From Thiobacillus denitrificans (GTDB lineage Bacteria > Pseudomonadota > Gammaproteobacteria > Burkholderiales > Thiobacillaceae), in NCBI GenBank assembly GCA_020723405.1, contig DYIY01000009.1:46427-110426 (forward strand): a DNA stretch of 64,000 nt, read 5' to 3'. Numbering within the stretch: the stretch's first letter is position 1; every line of letters begins with the position of its first letter. Made by a program: the position numbers and the translations under genes. The notes under the pieces are model-generated. The model made no database searches, had not been told where the DNA came from, and worked only from the letters and a program-made list of their open reading frames with translations. Shown piece by piece: positions 9,401 through 18,391 of the stretch.

Positions 9401-10050
9401 ACCTTTCCGACTTCAACAACATCGACCCCAAGGACCTGGCCAGCGCGCCCATGCCGGTGCGGGCCGTGGTACTGGTCCTCATCCTGGTGGCCATCGTCGC
9501 TGCCGGCTGGTTCCTGGTCTGGTCAGACGCCAGCAAAAGCCTGGAGAAGGAGCGCAAGGAGGAGGAAAGCCTGCGCAAGGAGTACACCACCAAGAAAGGT
9601 GAAGCCATCCATTTCGAGGCCTACAAGCGCCGCCTGGCCGAAATCGAGCAATCCCTGGAAGCCCTGCTGCGGCAACTACCGGACCGTTCCCAGATGGACG
9701 CCCTGCTCACCGACATCAACCAGGCCGGCGTTGGCCGGGGGCTGGAATTCGACCTGTTCCGCCCGGGTGGCGAGAGCCTGTCCGAGTACTACGCCACCCT
9801 GCCGGTCAGCATCAAGGTGGTGGGCAGCTACCACGACATGGGCGGGTTCCTCACCGATCTGGCCCGCCTCCCACGCATCGTGACCATCCATGACATGGGC
9901 CTGACCCCGGGCAAGGACGGCAAGCTGAACATGGACGCCCGCATCCAGACCTATCGCTACCTGGATGAAACCGAACAGATGGCGGCCAAGAAAGCCAAGC
10001 AGGAAGCGACCAAAAAGGCCGCAGCGGCGAAGAAGGGGGCCAAGAAATGA
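9397..10050 (+). CDS. pilO: Type IV pilus assembly protein PilO
   Basis: Inner membrane partner of PilN. The PilN/PilO heterodimer positions the secretin and pilus machinery. The 217 residues contain a short cytoplasmic N terminus, a membrane helix (about 25-45, AVVLVLILVAIVAAGWFLVW), a coiled coil to about 100, and a periplasmic domain ending in a Lys/Ala-rich tail (KKAAAAKKGAKK). It overlaps pilN and pilP by 4 bases on either side. Confidence 0.96.
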   Translation: MNLSDFNNIDPKDLASAPMPVRAVVLVLILVAIVAAGWFLVWSDASKSLEKERKEEESLRKEYTTKKGEAIHFEAYKRRLAEIEQSLEALLRQLPDRSQMDALLTDINQAGVGRGLEFDLFRPGGESLSEYYATLPVSIKVVGSYHDMGGFLTDLARLPRIVTIHDMGLTPGKDGKLNMDARIQTYRYLDETEQMAAKKAKQEATKKAAAAKKGAKK

Positions 10051-10541
10051 AACGGCTCTTGCTGATTCCCCTGGTTCTCCTGGCGGGTTGTGTCGGCGAC
10101 GAATTTGCCGACCTGAAGACCTTCATGGCCCAGACCGGCCCGAAGAACGTCCAGCCCCTGGCCCCCATGCCGCCGGTGAAAACCCTTGAGGTTTACGAGT
10201 ACACCGCAGCGGACATCCCCGACCCCTTCCAGCCCCGGGCCATGAAAACCGGCAAGGGCAGCGGCCTGCAACCCGACGTGAACCGGCCCAAGGAACCCTT
10301 GGAACAGTATCCCCTGGATGGCCTGCGCATGGTCGGCACCATCATCAAGGACGGCCAGCTCTACGCCCTGGTGCGTACCCCCGACAAGACGCTGTATCGC
10401 ATCCGCAAGGGGGAACACATGGGACAGAACTTCGGCCTGGTGATCGGCATCAGCGACACCAGTATCGACATCAGGGAAATCGTCCAGGATGGCGTCGGCG
10501 ATTGGACCGAATCCAAAGCCGCGCTGGCCCTTCAGGAGTAG
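10047..10541 (+). CDS. pilP: Type IV pilus lipoprotein PilP
   Basis: Lipoprotein that connects the PilN/PilO inner membrane complex to the PilQ secretin through its beta-sandwich domain. The 164 residues start with a lipoprotein signal ending in the lipobox LLAGC (Cys at 14). A flexible Pro-rich stretch follows, then the conserved C-terminal domain containing DPFQPR and LDGLRMVGTI. It overlaps pilO by 4 bases and is followed 5 bases later by pilQ. Confidence 0.95.
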   Translation: MKRLLLIPLVLLAGCVGDEFADLKTFMAQTGPKNVQPLAPMPPVKTLEVYEYTAADIPDPFQPRAMKTGKGSGLQPDVNRPKEPLEQYPLDGLRMVGTIIKDGQLYALVRTPDKTLYRIRKGEHMGQNFGLVIGISDTSIDIREIVQDGVGDWTESKAALALQE

Positions 10542-10546
10542 AAACA

Positions 10547-12760
10547 ATGAACGCGACACGATCCAAACATACCCAAGGGCCGCGCTGGGCCGGCATACTG
10601 GCCCTGGCCTCCTGGCTGGCCGCAGGCAACGTCCTGGCGGATCCCAATCAATTGAGCACCGTCACGGTCAGCAACGGCCAGAATGAAAGCCAGGTCGTGC
10701 GGATCACCCTCAAGGACCCGGTGGCGGACCTGCCCGTCGCCTTCACCACCAGCAACCCCCACCGCCTGGTTCTGGATTTCGCCAATACCAGCGCTGCCGC
10801 AGGTCGTTTGCAGGAGCGTGCCAACCAGGGTGTGGTGCGTGACTACCAGGTCATCCAGTCCGGCGAACGCACCCGTGTGGTGATCAATCTGAACGGCCCT
10901 GCCAGCCATGAACTGCGTAAGGACAAGAACCAGATACTGGCCGTCCTGCAAGGCGCCCAGAAGACTGCTGGGGGTGCGGCTCCCACCCGCTTCGCGGAAG
11001 CCGACGGCAAGCGGGATCACGCCCTGCGGGATCTGGACTTCCGCCGGGGCAGCAACGGCGAGGGGCGCATCGCGGTGACCCTGTCCGACCCGGGTGTGGG
11101 CATCGACATCCAGCAGAAGGGCCGAGCCATCCAGGTGGACTTCATGAACACCGCCCTGCCCAGTGCCCTGCGCCGCCGCCTGGACGTGGCGGACTTCGGT
11201 ACGGCCGCCCAATTGGTCGAGGCCTTTGAAAACGAGAAGAACACCCGCCTGCTCATCACCCCCCGGGGCAAGTGGGACTATTCCGCCTATCAAACCGGCA
11301 ATCAGTTCATCCTGGAGGTACGCTCCCTGGACGATCCCCGCCAGGCCAAATCCGACCAACCCGTCTATACCGGCGAGAAACTGACCCTCAATTTCCAGAA
11401 CGTGGAAGTGCGGTCGGTGCTCCAGGTCATCGCCGACTTCACCGGCCTCAACATCATCGCCAGCGACACCGTGACCGGCAACGTCACCCTGCGCCTGAAG
11501 GACGTGCCGTGGGACCAGGCCCTGGACATCATCATGCGTGCCAAGGGACTGGATAAACGTGCCACCGGCAACGTCATCTGGGTTGCCCCCCGGGATGAAC
11601 TGGTGGCGAAGGAAAAACTGGAACTGGAAGCCAAGAAATCCATCACCGACCTGGAACCCCTGGTCACCCGCAGCTATTCCCTGAACTACATCCGCGCCGA
11701 TGAGGCTCTGGCAGTGATCTCCGGGCTTTCCCGCTCCCTGTCCAGTTCCTCGGAAACCGCCACCTGCACCCCCAGCGCCACCGGCATCAAGGCGGAAGCC
11801 ACCACTGGCTCCACCACCTCCGGCCAGTCGGGCGCTGCCACCAGCAACGTCAACCGGGTCCTGTCACCCCGGGGCGGCGCCTCCCATGACCTGACCACCA
11901 ACACCCTGGTCGTGACGGACACCCCGGAAAAGCATGCTTCCGTGGAGGACGTTCTGAAGACGGTGGACATCCCCAGCAAGCAGATCATGATCGAGGCCCG
12001 TATCGTCCTGGCAGACGACACCTTCAGCCGGGACCTCGGCGCACGGTTGGACGTTCGCTTCAAAGGTGCAATCGATGGCTCCCAAGTGGGCGTCGGTGGA
12101 GACATCAACAGTTCCATCGACATGATCAATGCCGCAAAAGGGGTGCTTCCGGAGAACGTGGTCAACGTGAACCTGCCCTCCGCGGTGACGGCCCCCTCCA
12201 TCGGTTTCACCATCGTCAGCGCCGCCTCCAACTTCCTGCTGGGGCTGGAATTGCAGGCCCTGGAAGCCGACAACCGGGGCAAGATTGTCTCCAACCCCCG
12301 GGTCGTCACCACCAACCTGCGGCCCGCCGTGATCCTCCAGGGCACCCAGATTCCCTATTCCACCCGGAGCGGTTCGGACAGCTCACTGGCCACCACCACC
12401 TCCTTCAAGGATGCGCTGCTCTGCCTGCTGGTATCCCCCCAGGTCCTCAACAACGATTCAGTGATCCTCAACGTGGAAGTCACCAAGGACGCCCTGGGTG
12501 CGGAGACCTTCAGCGCCGGCCCGCCCATCAACGTGAAACGGGTGAAAACCCAGGTCCGGGTGAACAATGGCGAAACGGCCATTCTCGGTGGCATCTTCGA
12601 GCAGACCATCCGTAACGACACCAGCAAGGTTCCCTTACTGGGCGACATCCCCGTCCTGGGCAATCTGTTCAAGAGCAACAGCAAGACCGATGAGAAGTCG
12701 GAAATGCTCATCTTCCTGACCCCTCGGATTCTGGACGAACAACTCAGCGCGTTCCGATAG
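10547..12760 (+). CDS. pilQ: Type IV pilus secretin PilQ
   Basis: Outer membrane secretin through which the type IV pilus passes. I place the start at the ATG at 10547, preceded by CAGGAG, giving 737 residues with a normal signal peptide; the open frame runs further upstream without reason. Order: signal peptide, two AMIN domains (about 40-130 and 160-260) that bind peptidoglycan, a short secretin/TonB N-terminal domain (about 275-350), an N1/NolW-like domain (about 370-470) interrupted by a Ser/Thr/Ala-rich low-complexity insert, and the secretin barrel (about 500-735) with the late VPLLGDIPVLGNLF motif. It is the last gene of the operon and a strong terminator follows 12 bases later. Confidence 0.96.
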   Translation: MNATRSKHTQGPRWAGILALASWLAAGNVLADPNQLSTVTVSNGQNESQVVRITLKDPVADLPVAFTTSNPHRLVLDFANTSAAAGRLQERANQGVVRDYQVIQSGERTRVVINLNGPASHELRKDKNQILAVLQGAQKTAGGAAPTRFAEADGKRDHALRDLDFRRGSNGEGRIAVTLSDPGVGIDIQQKGRAIQVDFMNTALPSALRRRLDVADFGTAAQLVEAFENEKNTRLLITPRGKWDYSAYQTGNQFILEVRSLDDPRQAKSDQPVYTGEKLTLNFQNVEVRSVLQVIADFTGLNIIASDTVTGNVTLRLKDVPWDQALDIIMRAKGLDKRATGNVIWVAPRDELVAKEKLELEAKKSITDLEPLVTRSYSLNYIRADEALAVISGLSRSLSSSSETATCTPSATGIKAEATTGSTTSGQSGAATSNVNRVLSPRGGASHDLTTNTLVVTDTPEKHASVEDVLKTVDIPSKQIMIEARIVLADDTFSRDLGARLDVRFKGAIDGSQVGVGGDINSSIDMINAAKGVLPENVVNVNLPSAVTAPSIGFTIVSAASNFLLGLELQALEADNRGKIVSNPRVVTTNLRPAVILQGTQIPYSTRSGSDSSLATTTSFKDALLCLLVSPQVLNNDSVILNVEVTKDALGAETFSAGPPINVKRVKTQVRVNNGETAILGGIFEQTIRNDTSKVPLLGDIPVLGNLFKSNSKTDEKSEMLIFLTPRILDEQLSAFR

Positions 12761-12772
12761 GTCACACCAGCC

Positions 12773-12808
12773 GCAAAAAAGGGCGCCGAGCGGCGCCCTT
12801 TTGTTTTG
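12773..12808. terminator. Bidirectional rho-independent terminator after pilQ
   Basis: A perfect 7-bp GC stem (GGCGCCC on one side, loop GAGC, 12781-12798) is flanked by six A on the left and TTTTGTTTT on the right. It can end pilQ transcription on the plus strand and the dcw-cluster readthrough on the minus strand. Confidence 0.9.
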
Positions 12809-12818
12809 CGCCAAAGTC

Positions 12819-13004
12819 TCAAAGCACCAGGATCAAGCGCTCCGCCAAGTAGGCCAGCAACAGCAGACCCACCAGGGCCAGGCCCGACTTCAGACTCAGA
12901 CCGGCAAAGCGCAGCCAGCGGGGGTCCTTGTTGAGGGCATAGCCCAGGAGACTCAGGATGATCAGGGCGCCGACCAGGATGAGGATGAGGCGCAGGACAA
13001 GCAT
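12819..13004 (-). CDS. Small two-helix membrane protein overlapping the lpxC end
   Basis: A 61-residue hydrophobic protein of unknown function with two predicted membrane helices (residues 2-23 and 38-58) joined by a short polar loop (NKDPRWLRF). The ATG at 13004 overlaps the lpxC stop (ATGA), so it is probably translated by coupling from lpxC. It is the last gene of the division cluster before the terminator. The length, helix pattern and coupled start support a real gene, but I do not recognise a family. Confidence 0.65.
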   Translation of the reverse strand: MLVLRLILILVGALIILSLLGYALNKDPRWLRFAGLSLKSGLALVGLLLLAYLAERLILVL

Positions 13005-13918
13005 CAGGCGGTTTGCGGAAAGAGTTCCAGCAAGGCTGAAGGGGTCCGTGACGGATCGGTGAATTCGGCCCACTCCCAGGCGGCGGCGTCGGCCACCAGG
13101 GCCCGCAACAAGCGGTTGTTGAGCCCGTGGCCGGACTTGAAGGCGGTAAAGGCCCCCAGGATGGGATGGCCGGTGAGGTACAGATCGCCCACGGCGTCCA
13201 GCACCTTGTGCTTCACGAATTCATCGGCGTAGCGCAGGCCATCGGCATTCAGGACCCGGAACTCATCCATGACGATGGCGTTGTCCAGGGTCCCCCCCAG
13301 GGCCAGGCCGTTGCTGCGCAGATATTCCACCTCGTTCATGAACCCGAAGGTGCGGGCCCGGCTGACTTCCTTCACGTAGGATTGCCGAGCCAGATCAATA
13401 TGCATCTCCTTGGCCGACTGGCGGAAGACCGGGTGATCGAAGTCGATGCGGAAGGTCAGGGTATAGCCTTCATGGGGGATGAATTCGGCCCACTTGTCAC
13501 CTTCCTCCACCCGCACCGGGCGCAGCACCCGGATGAAGCGCTTGGGCCGATCCAGGGCCTCGATGCCGGCACTTTGCAGCAGATAGACGAAAGGCGCGGC
13601 GGAGCCATCCAGGATGGGCACTTCCGGCCCGTCCAGATCGATGAACAGGTTGTCGATGCCTAACCCTGCGAGGGCGGACATCAGATGTTCCACGGTAGCC
13701 ACCCGGGCGCCGTTTCCTTCCAGGGCGGAGCACAGCCGGGTATCGCAGACCCGTTCCGGCGCCACTTGGAAATCGAGGGGTTCCGGCAGGTCGGTGCGGC
13801 GGAAGACGATGCCTGTGCCGGCGGGAGCGGGACGCAACACCAGAGTCACCCGGGCGCCCGTGTGCAGGCCCACGCCGGTGGCGCGGACCAGGGTCTTCAC
13901 GGTTCTCTGGCGGATCAT
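13004..13918 (-). CDS. lpxC: UDP-3-O-acyl-N-acetylglucosamine deacetylase LpxC
   Basis: Zinc enzyme that catalyses the committed step of lipid A synthesis in the cytoplasm. The 304 residues match the usual length. Zinc ligands are visible in [17 protein letters not shown] (His near 77) and [14 protein letters not shown] (His and Asp near 235). I start at the ATG at 13918 ([11 protein letters not shown]), since the longer frame adds an unrelated tail. It lies downstream of ftsZ in the same direction, as in E. coli, but a hairpin in the gap suggests some separation of expression. Confidence 0.97.
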   Translation of the reverse strand: MIRQRTVKTLVRATGVGLHTGARVTLVLRPAPAGTGIVFRRTDLPEPLDFQVAPERVCDTRLCSALEGNGARVATVEHLMSALAGLGIDNLFIDLDGPEVPILDGSAAPFVYLLQSAGIEALDRPKRFIRVLRPVRVEEGDKWAEFIPHEGYTLTFRIDFDHPVFRQSAKEMHIDLARQSYVKEVSRARTFGFMNEVEYLRSNGLALGGTLDNAIVMDEFRVLNADGLRYADEFVKHKVLDAVGDLYLTGHPILGAFTAFKSGHGLNNRLLRALVADAAAWEWAEFTDPSRTPSALLELFPQTA

Positions 13919-13958
13919 GGCTCGGCTGTCTGAAAAATCCTGTTGGCAAAAAAGTGTA

Positions 13959-13991
13959 TCCCGGACGGGTAGGAGGGCCACCCGTCCGGGA
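13959..13991 (-). terminator. Hairpin with T-tract between ftsZ and lpxC
   Basis: A perfect 12-bp inverted repeat (TCCCGGACGGGT and its complement, 9-base loop) lies in the ftsZ-lpxC gap. Read on the minus strand the stem is followed 6 bases later by TTTTTT. It could terminate or attenuate transcription coming from ftsZ before lpxC. The space between the stem and the T-run is longer than in a classical terminator. Confidence 0.55.
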
Positions 13992-14101
13992 CAGTTCCCG
14001 ACGCAATTCCAGGCCGCGCTGTGGCGCGGACGAATCAGGGCGACGGCGCGACGCCGCTCCGGATCAGGGCCTGGCTTAGGCCGGGGAGGGGCACGGCGTA
14101 C

Positions 14102-15301
14102 TCAGTCCGCCTGCTTGCGCAGGAAGGCCGGGATGTCCAGGGTGTCGATGCCTGCCGACTGGGCCATTTCCACCGCTGCCTGATTGCTGCGCCGGTTGCC
14201 GCCCTGGCGGAAGGTGGTGGGCATATCGTAGTCCCGGTTGGGATCGAAGCCCAACCCGGCGCCCACCATGGGGCCATCGGTTCCGGTCGCCATCATCACC
14301 GGTTGCACCACCTGCATCACCGGTTTGGGCTGCTGGTGCCGCACCGGGTTGCCCAGACCGGTGGCCACCATGGTCACCCGCAGCCGTTCGCCCATGCTCT
14401 CGTCGATGGAGGTCCCCACGATCACCGTGGCTTCCTCGGCGGCGAAGCCCTGGATGGTATTCATCACCTGGTAATACTCCTCCATGGTGAGGGAGTCGTC
14501 GGCAGTGATGTTCACCAGCACGCCCCGGGCGCCCTTCAGGTCCACGTTCTCCAGCAGGGGGCTGGCGACGGCGGCCTCGGCGGCTTCCCGGGCCCGCTCT
14601 TCCCCGCTGGACGCGGCGGAACCCATCATGGCCATGCCCACTTCGCTCATCACCGTCTTCACGTCGGCGAAGTCCACGTTGATCATGCCCGGGTTGGAGA
14701 TGATCTCGGCGATGCCGGAAACGGCACTGTGCAGCACATCGTTGGCGGCCACGAAGGCATCGGTCAGCTTGGTCTTGGCGCCCAGCACCTGGATCAGCTT
14801 TTCATTGGGGATGACGATCAGGCTGTCCACGTGTTCCGACAGGGACTTGAGGCCCGCCTCAGCGGAGCGCATGCGCTTGCCCTCGAACTGGAAAGGTTTG
14901 GTCACCACGGCCACCGCCAGGATGCCCAGGTCCTTGGCCACCTCGGCCACCACGGGTGCTGCGCCGGTGCCCGTGCCACCGCCCATGCCGGCGGCGATGA
15001 ACAGCATGTCGGCCCCGTCGATGAGTTCGGCGATGCGCTCACGGTCTTCCAGGGCGGCTTCCCGGCCCACTTCGGGTTTGCCCCCGGCTCCCAGGCCCTT
15101 GGTGGCCGAGTTGCCGATTTGCAGTTGGACGCCGGCCCGGTTGCGTTTCAGGGCCTGGGCATCGGTGTTGATGGCGATGAACTCCACGCCGTTCATTCCC
15201 TTGTTGATCATGTGGTCCACCGCGTTGCCGCCGCAGCCGCCCACGCCGATGACCTTGATCACGGCTTCCTGGGATTGCATTTCTTCCAGTTCAAACAACA
15301 T
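14102..15301 (-). CDS. ftsZ: Cell division protein FtsZ
   Basis: Tubulin-like GTPase that forms the division ring. The 399 residues contain the tubulin signature GGGTGTGAAPV near residue 105, the T7 synergy loop around NVDFADVKTVM, a variable Met/Pro/Gln-rich linker from about 315, and the conserved C-terminal peptide DIPAFLRKQ that binds FtsA and ZipA. The ATG at 15301 is preceded by a good ribosome site (GGAGGGACTG). A 94-base gap separates it from ftsA, enough for an extra promoter. Confidence 0.99.
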   Translation of the reverse strand: MLFELEEMQSQEAVIKVIGVGGCGGNAVDHMINKGMNGVEFIAINTDAQALKRNRAGVQLQIGNSATKGLGAGGKPEVGREAALEDRERIAELIDGADMLFIAAGMGGGTGTGAAPVVAEVAKDLGILAVAVVTKPFQFEGKRMRSAEAGLKSLSEHVDSLIVIPNEKLIQVLGAKTKLTDAFVAANDVLHSAVSGIAEIISNPGMINVDFADVKTVMSEVGMAMMGSAASSGEERAREAAEAAVASPLLENVDLKGARGVLVNITADDSLTMEEYYQVMNTIQGFAAEEATVIVGTSIDESMGERLRVTMVATGLGNPVRHQQPKPVMQVVQPVMMATGTDGPMVGAGLGFDPNRDYDMPTTFRQGGNRRSNQAAVEMAQSAGIDTLDIPAFLRKQAD

Positions 15302-15395
15302 TTTCAGTCCCTCCTAAGTGGTACACGACGTAAAGAAAGCCGTCCGGGGCGGGGGGATTTCGCGCGTCCCCCCGGCACCGCAACCGGCTCCCGAC

Positions 15396-16634
15396 TCAAA
15401 AATTCTGCTGAAACCATGACTTCATCCGACCCATGATCTGTTTCACGCTGGCGCCCTGGATGCGCGCCGCCTGGTCGATCTCGTGCTTCTCCAGGCCGGC
15501 CAGCACCAGCCCCACGCTGGTGGCGAAGCGGGGATTGCGCACCCGCTCGGAAAACCCCCCCACGTACTCCGGCACACCGATGCGCACCGGCATGTGGAAC
15601 ACCTCCTCGGCCAGTTCCACCATGCCCTTCATCAGACTGGACCCACCGGTGATCACCACCCCCGAGGAGATCTGCTCCTCAAAGCCGGAACGGCGCAATT
15701 CCGCCTGGACCAGACTGAACAACTCCTCCACCCGGGGCTCGATGACCTCGGAAAGGAGTTGCTTGGAGAGCATCCGGGGTCCCCGCTCGCCGATGCCCGG
15801 CACCTCGATCATTTCCTTGGGGTCCGCCAACTGGCGCAGGGCGATGCCGTGCTGGATCTTCAGGTCCTCCGCCTCCCGGGTGGGGGTGCGCAGGGTCATG
15901 GCGATGTCGTTGGTGATCTGGTCCCCGGCGATGGGGATCACCGCCACGTGCTGGATGGCCCCCCGGGTGAACACGGCGATGTCGGTGGTGCCGCCGCCGA
16001 TGTCCACGATGCACACCCCCAGGTCCTTTTCGTCGTCGTTGAGCACGGAATGGCTGGAGGCCAGGGGTTGCAGCACCAGGTCCTTCACTTCCAGCCCACA
16101 GCGGCGCACGCACTTGACGATGTTCTGGGCGGCGGACACGGCGCCGGTGACGATGTGCACCTTCACCTCCAGGCGCACCCCGGACATGCCCAGGGGGTCC
16201 CGCACCCCGTCCTGGCCGTCGATGATGTATTCCTGGGGCAGCACGTGGAGCACCTGCTGGTCGGCGGGGATGTTCAGGGCCCGGGCGATCTCGATGACCC
16301 GGTCCATGTCCGCCTGGGACACTTCCCGGTCGCGGATGGGCAGCATGCCGCTGGAGTTCTGGGCCTTGATGTGGCTGCCGGCGATGCCCGTATAGACCTG
16401 GGTGATCTTGCAGTTGGCCATCAGCTCGGCCTCTTCCAGGGCCCGCTGGATGGCCGACACGGTGGCCTCGATGTTGACCACCACGCCCTTCTTCAGGCCC
16501 CGGGACGGGGACTGGCCCATGCCGATGATGTTCAGCCCGCCCTCGATGGTGGCCTCGGCGACCAGGGCCACGATCTTCGACGTGCCGATGTCCAGGCCGA
16601 CGATCAGGTCCTTGCTTTCGTTGATCTTCTTCAT
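15396..16634 (-). CDS. ftsA: Cell division protein FtsA
   Basis: Actin-family ATPase that tethers FtsZ to the membrane and recruits later divisome proteins. The 412 residues start at the ATG at 16634 ([20 protein letters not shown]); the longer open frame upstream is out of register with ftsQ coding. Nucleotide motifs DIGTSKIVAL, VDIGGGTTDIAVF and ITGGSSLMKG are clear. The C terminus ends in an amphipathic membrane-binding segment (MKSWFQQNF). It overlaps the ftsQ stop by 4 bases. Confidence 0.98.
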   Translation of the reverse strand: MKKINESKDLIVGLDIGTSKIVALVAEATIEGGLNIIGMGQSPSRGLKKGVVVNIEATVSAIQRALEEAELMANCKITQVYTGIAGSHIKAQNSSGMLPIRDREVSQADMDRVIEIARALNIPADQQVLHVLPQEYIIDGQDGVRDPLGMSGVRLEVKVHIVTGAVSAAQNIVKCVRRCGLEVKDLVLQPLASSHSVLNDDEKDLGVCIVDIGGGTTDIAVFTRGAIQHVAVIPIAGDQITNDIAMTLRTPTREAEDLKIQHGIALRQLADPKEMIEVPGIGERGPRMLSKQLLSEVIEPRVEELFSLVQAELRRSGFEEQISSGVVITGGSSLMKGMVELAEEVFHMPVRIGVPEYVGGFSERVRNPRFATSVGLVLAGLEKHEIDQAARIQGASVKQIMGRMKSWFQQNF

Positions 16635-17362
16635 GCCCGCTGTTCTTCCACTTTCACGCTGGGATTCAAGCCGGAGTGGGGTGATGCCTCGCCGGCGAAA
16701 CCGTTGGGGTAGCGCATGTCCACCCGGGGGATGGGCCCCACTGCGGCCACCGCCTTGGGATAAAAACGGGCGAAGCGGGCCAGACGTTCTCCCAGACGTT
16801 CCCGGCCCAGTTCCACGCTGACTCCGCCGGACAAGCGCAGACGCCAGGATTGCCGGGCGCTCACCACGATCTGTTCGATGCGCAAATCCAGGGGCGCCAC
16901 CAGGTTGGCGAACTCCCCATAACGGCGGGCCACCTCCCGTTCCATGCCGTCCGGGGCGTAGAAGCGGGGCAGGGTGCGCCAGGGGGCGCCGTCGAACACT
17001 TCGCCATACACGTCCAACAGGGCACGGTCGTTCCACGACGCAGCCGCCCGGTGGGATTCCAGGTTCACCACCAGGCGGCCGGGCCAGAGACGGCGCACTT
17101 CCGCCCGGCGCACCCAGGGCAGGGCCTCGAAGGCAGCGTGGACCCCCTCCAGATCCATGGAGAAGAAACCACCGGACAACCTGGGGGCCAGGGCCTGCAC
17201 GGCCTGACGGGTTTCCGGGTGGTCCGCCCCCTGGACCGTCACCTCCCGGAAGGGGAACCAGGACTCCAACGCCGCCCTGCCTGCCGTCCACAGGGTGATC
17301 AGCAGGGTGGCCGCCAGGATCAAGCGGCTCAGGCGGTTGAGGGCGTCCGGGTTATCCCACAT
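16631..17362 (-). CDS. ftsQ: Cell division protein FtsQ
   Basis: Bitopic inner membrane divisome protein that binds FtsL/FtsB. The 243 residues have a short cytoplasmic tail, one membrane helix (about 12-32), the POTRA domain beginning at [12 protein letters not shown], and the beta domain. The ATG at 17362 overlaps the end of ddlB by 11 bases, and the stop overlaps the start of ftsA. Confidence 0.95.
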   Translation of the reverse strand: MWDNPDALNRLSRLILAATLLITLWTAGRAALESWFPFREVTVQGADHPETRQAVQALAPRLSGGFFSMDLEGVHAAFEALPWVRRAEVRRLWPGRLVVNLESHRAAASWNDRALLDVYGEVFDGAPWRTLPRFYAPDGMEREVARRYGEFANLVAPLDLRIEQIVVSARQSWRLRLSGGVSVELGRERLGERLARFARFYPKAVAAVGPIPRVDMRYPNGFAGEASPHSGLNPSVKVEEQRA

Positions 17363-18305
17363 GGGCCAGCTCCAGCACCTTCAGGCAGAGGGAGGGGAAA
17401 TCCAGGCCCGCCACCCGGGCAGCCATGGGCACCAGACTGTGATCGGTCATGCCCGGGGCGGTGTTGATTTCCAGCAGGTGGGGCCGGCCGGCCTCGTCCA
17501 GCAGCACGTCCACCCGGCCCCAGCCCCGGCAGCCCAGCACTCGGAAAGCCCGCTTCGCCAGGTCCTGCATCCCGGCTTCCAATTCCGCCGGCAGGCCGCA
17601 AGGGCACAGATAGCGGGTGTCATCGCGGAAATACTTGGCTTCGTAGTCGTAGAACTCAGTGGCCGGTTCGATCTTCACCACCGGCAGGGCCTGGAGGCCA
17701 TCCCCCTCACCCAGCATGCCCACGGTGAATTCCCCGCCGCCCATGAACTGTTCGGCCAACACCAAACTGTCGTGGCGTGCCGCCTCCCGGTAGGCAGCGG
17801 CCAGGCCGCCGGCTTCCCGCACCTTGCTCACGCCCACGCTGGAGCCTTCGTTGGCCGGCTTCACGAACAGGGGCAGACCCAGTTGCCGTTCCACGGCGGC
17901 GAAATCGCTGTCCGGTCCGAGCAGGGCGTAGTCAGGCACGGCCAGGCCGGCACCCCGCCAGAGGAGCTTGGTGCGCCACTTGTCCATGCCCACCGCCGAG
18001 GCCATGACGCCGCTGCCGGTATAGGGTATGCCCATCAGTTCCAGGGCCCCCTGGGCCGTGCCGTCCTCACCGCCCCGGCCGTGGAGGATCAGGAAGGCCC
18101 GGGCAAAGCCGTCGGCCTTCAGGTCGGCCAGGGGCCGTCGGGCCGGATCGAAGGCGTGGGCATCCACCCCCCGGCTCAGCAGGGCCGCCAGCACGGCGTT
18201 GCCGCTCTTCAGGGAGATTTCCCGCTCCGCCGAGGTGCCGCCCAGCAGCACGGCCACTTTTCCGAAGGCGTGAGGGGAAAGGGGGGAGGGGTGAGGGGTA
18301 TTCAT
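17352..18305 (-). CDS. ddlB: D-alanine--D-alanine ligase DdlB with a repeat-encoded N terminus
   Basis: ATP-grasp enzyme that makes the D-Ala-D-Ala dipeptide for MurF. From the ATG at 18305 the protein has 317 residues; an ATG at 18323 would add six. Motifs include [16 protein letters not shown], the ATP-grasp loop [14 protein letters not shown] and the metal site [13 protein letters not shown]. The first dozen residues ([12 protein letters not shown]) are encoded by four 7-base repeat units at 18270-18297 and are unlike family members, so the N terminus seems to have been rebuilt by the repeat. The 3' end overlaps ftsQ. Confidence 0.95.
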   Translation of the reverse strand: MNTPHPSPLSPHAFGKVAVLLGGTSAEREISLKSGNAVLAALLSRGVDAHAFDPARRPLADLKADGFARAFLILHGRGGEDGTAQGALELMGIPYTGSGVMASAVGMDKWRTKLLWRGAGLAVPDYALLGPDSDFAAVERQLGLPLFVKPANEGSSVGVSKVREAGGLAAAYREAARHDSLVLAEQFMGGGEFTVGMLGEGDGLQALPVVKIEPATEFYDYEAKYFRDDTRYLCPCGLPAELEAGMQDLAKRAFRVLGCRGWGRVDVLLDEAGRPHLLEINTAPGMTDHSLVPMAARVAGLDFPSLCLKVLELAHVG

Positions 18306-18391
18306 TGCGTATCCCCCAGCCATGCTTTCAGCCCTGCAGACCGCATCCGGCGCGGCATGTCCCCGATGTCTCGCTTCTCACTCCTCACTGC
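18270..18391. repeat. Inverted pair of heptanucleotide arrays, ddlB/murB junction
   Basis: On the plus strand the left arm is four 7-base units (GTGAGGG, GAAAGGG, GGGAGGG, GTGAGGG at 18270-18297). The right arm is the complementary type (CTTCTCA, CTCCTCA, CTGCCGT at 18374-18394). About 75 bases of unrelated core lie between. The left arm lies in the first codons of ddlB and the right arm touches the murB stop codon. The same unit type recurs at 60279-60402 and 62346-62408. Confidence 0.75.
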
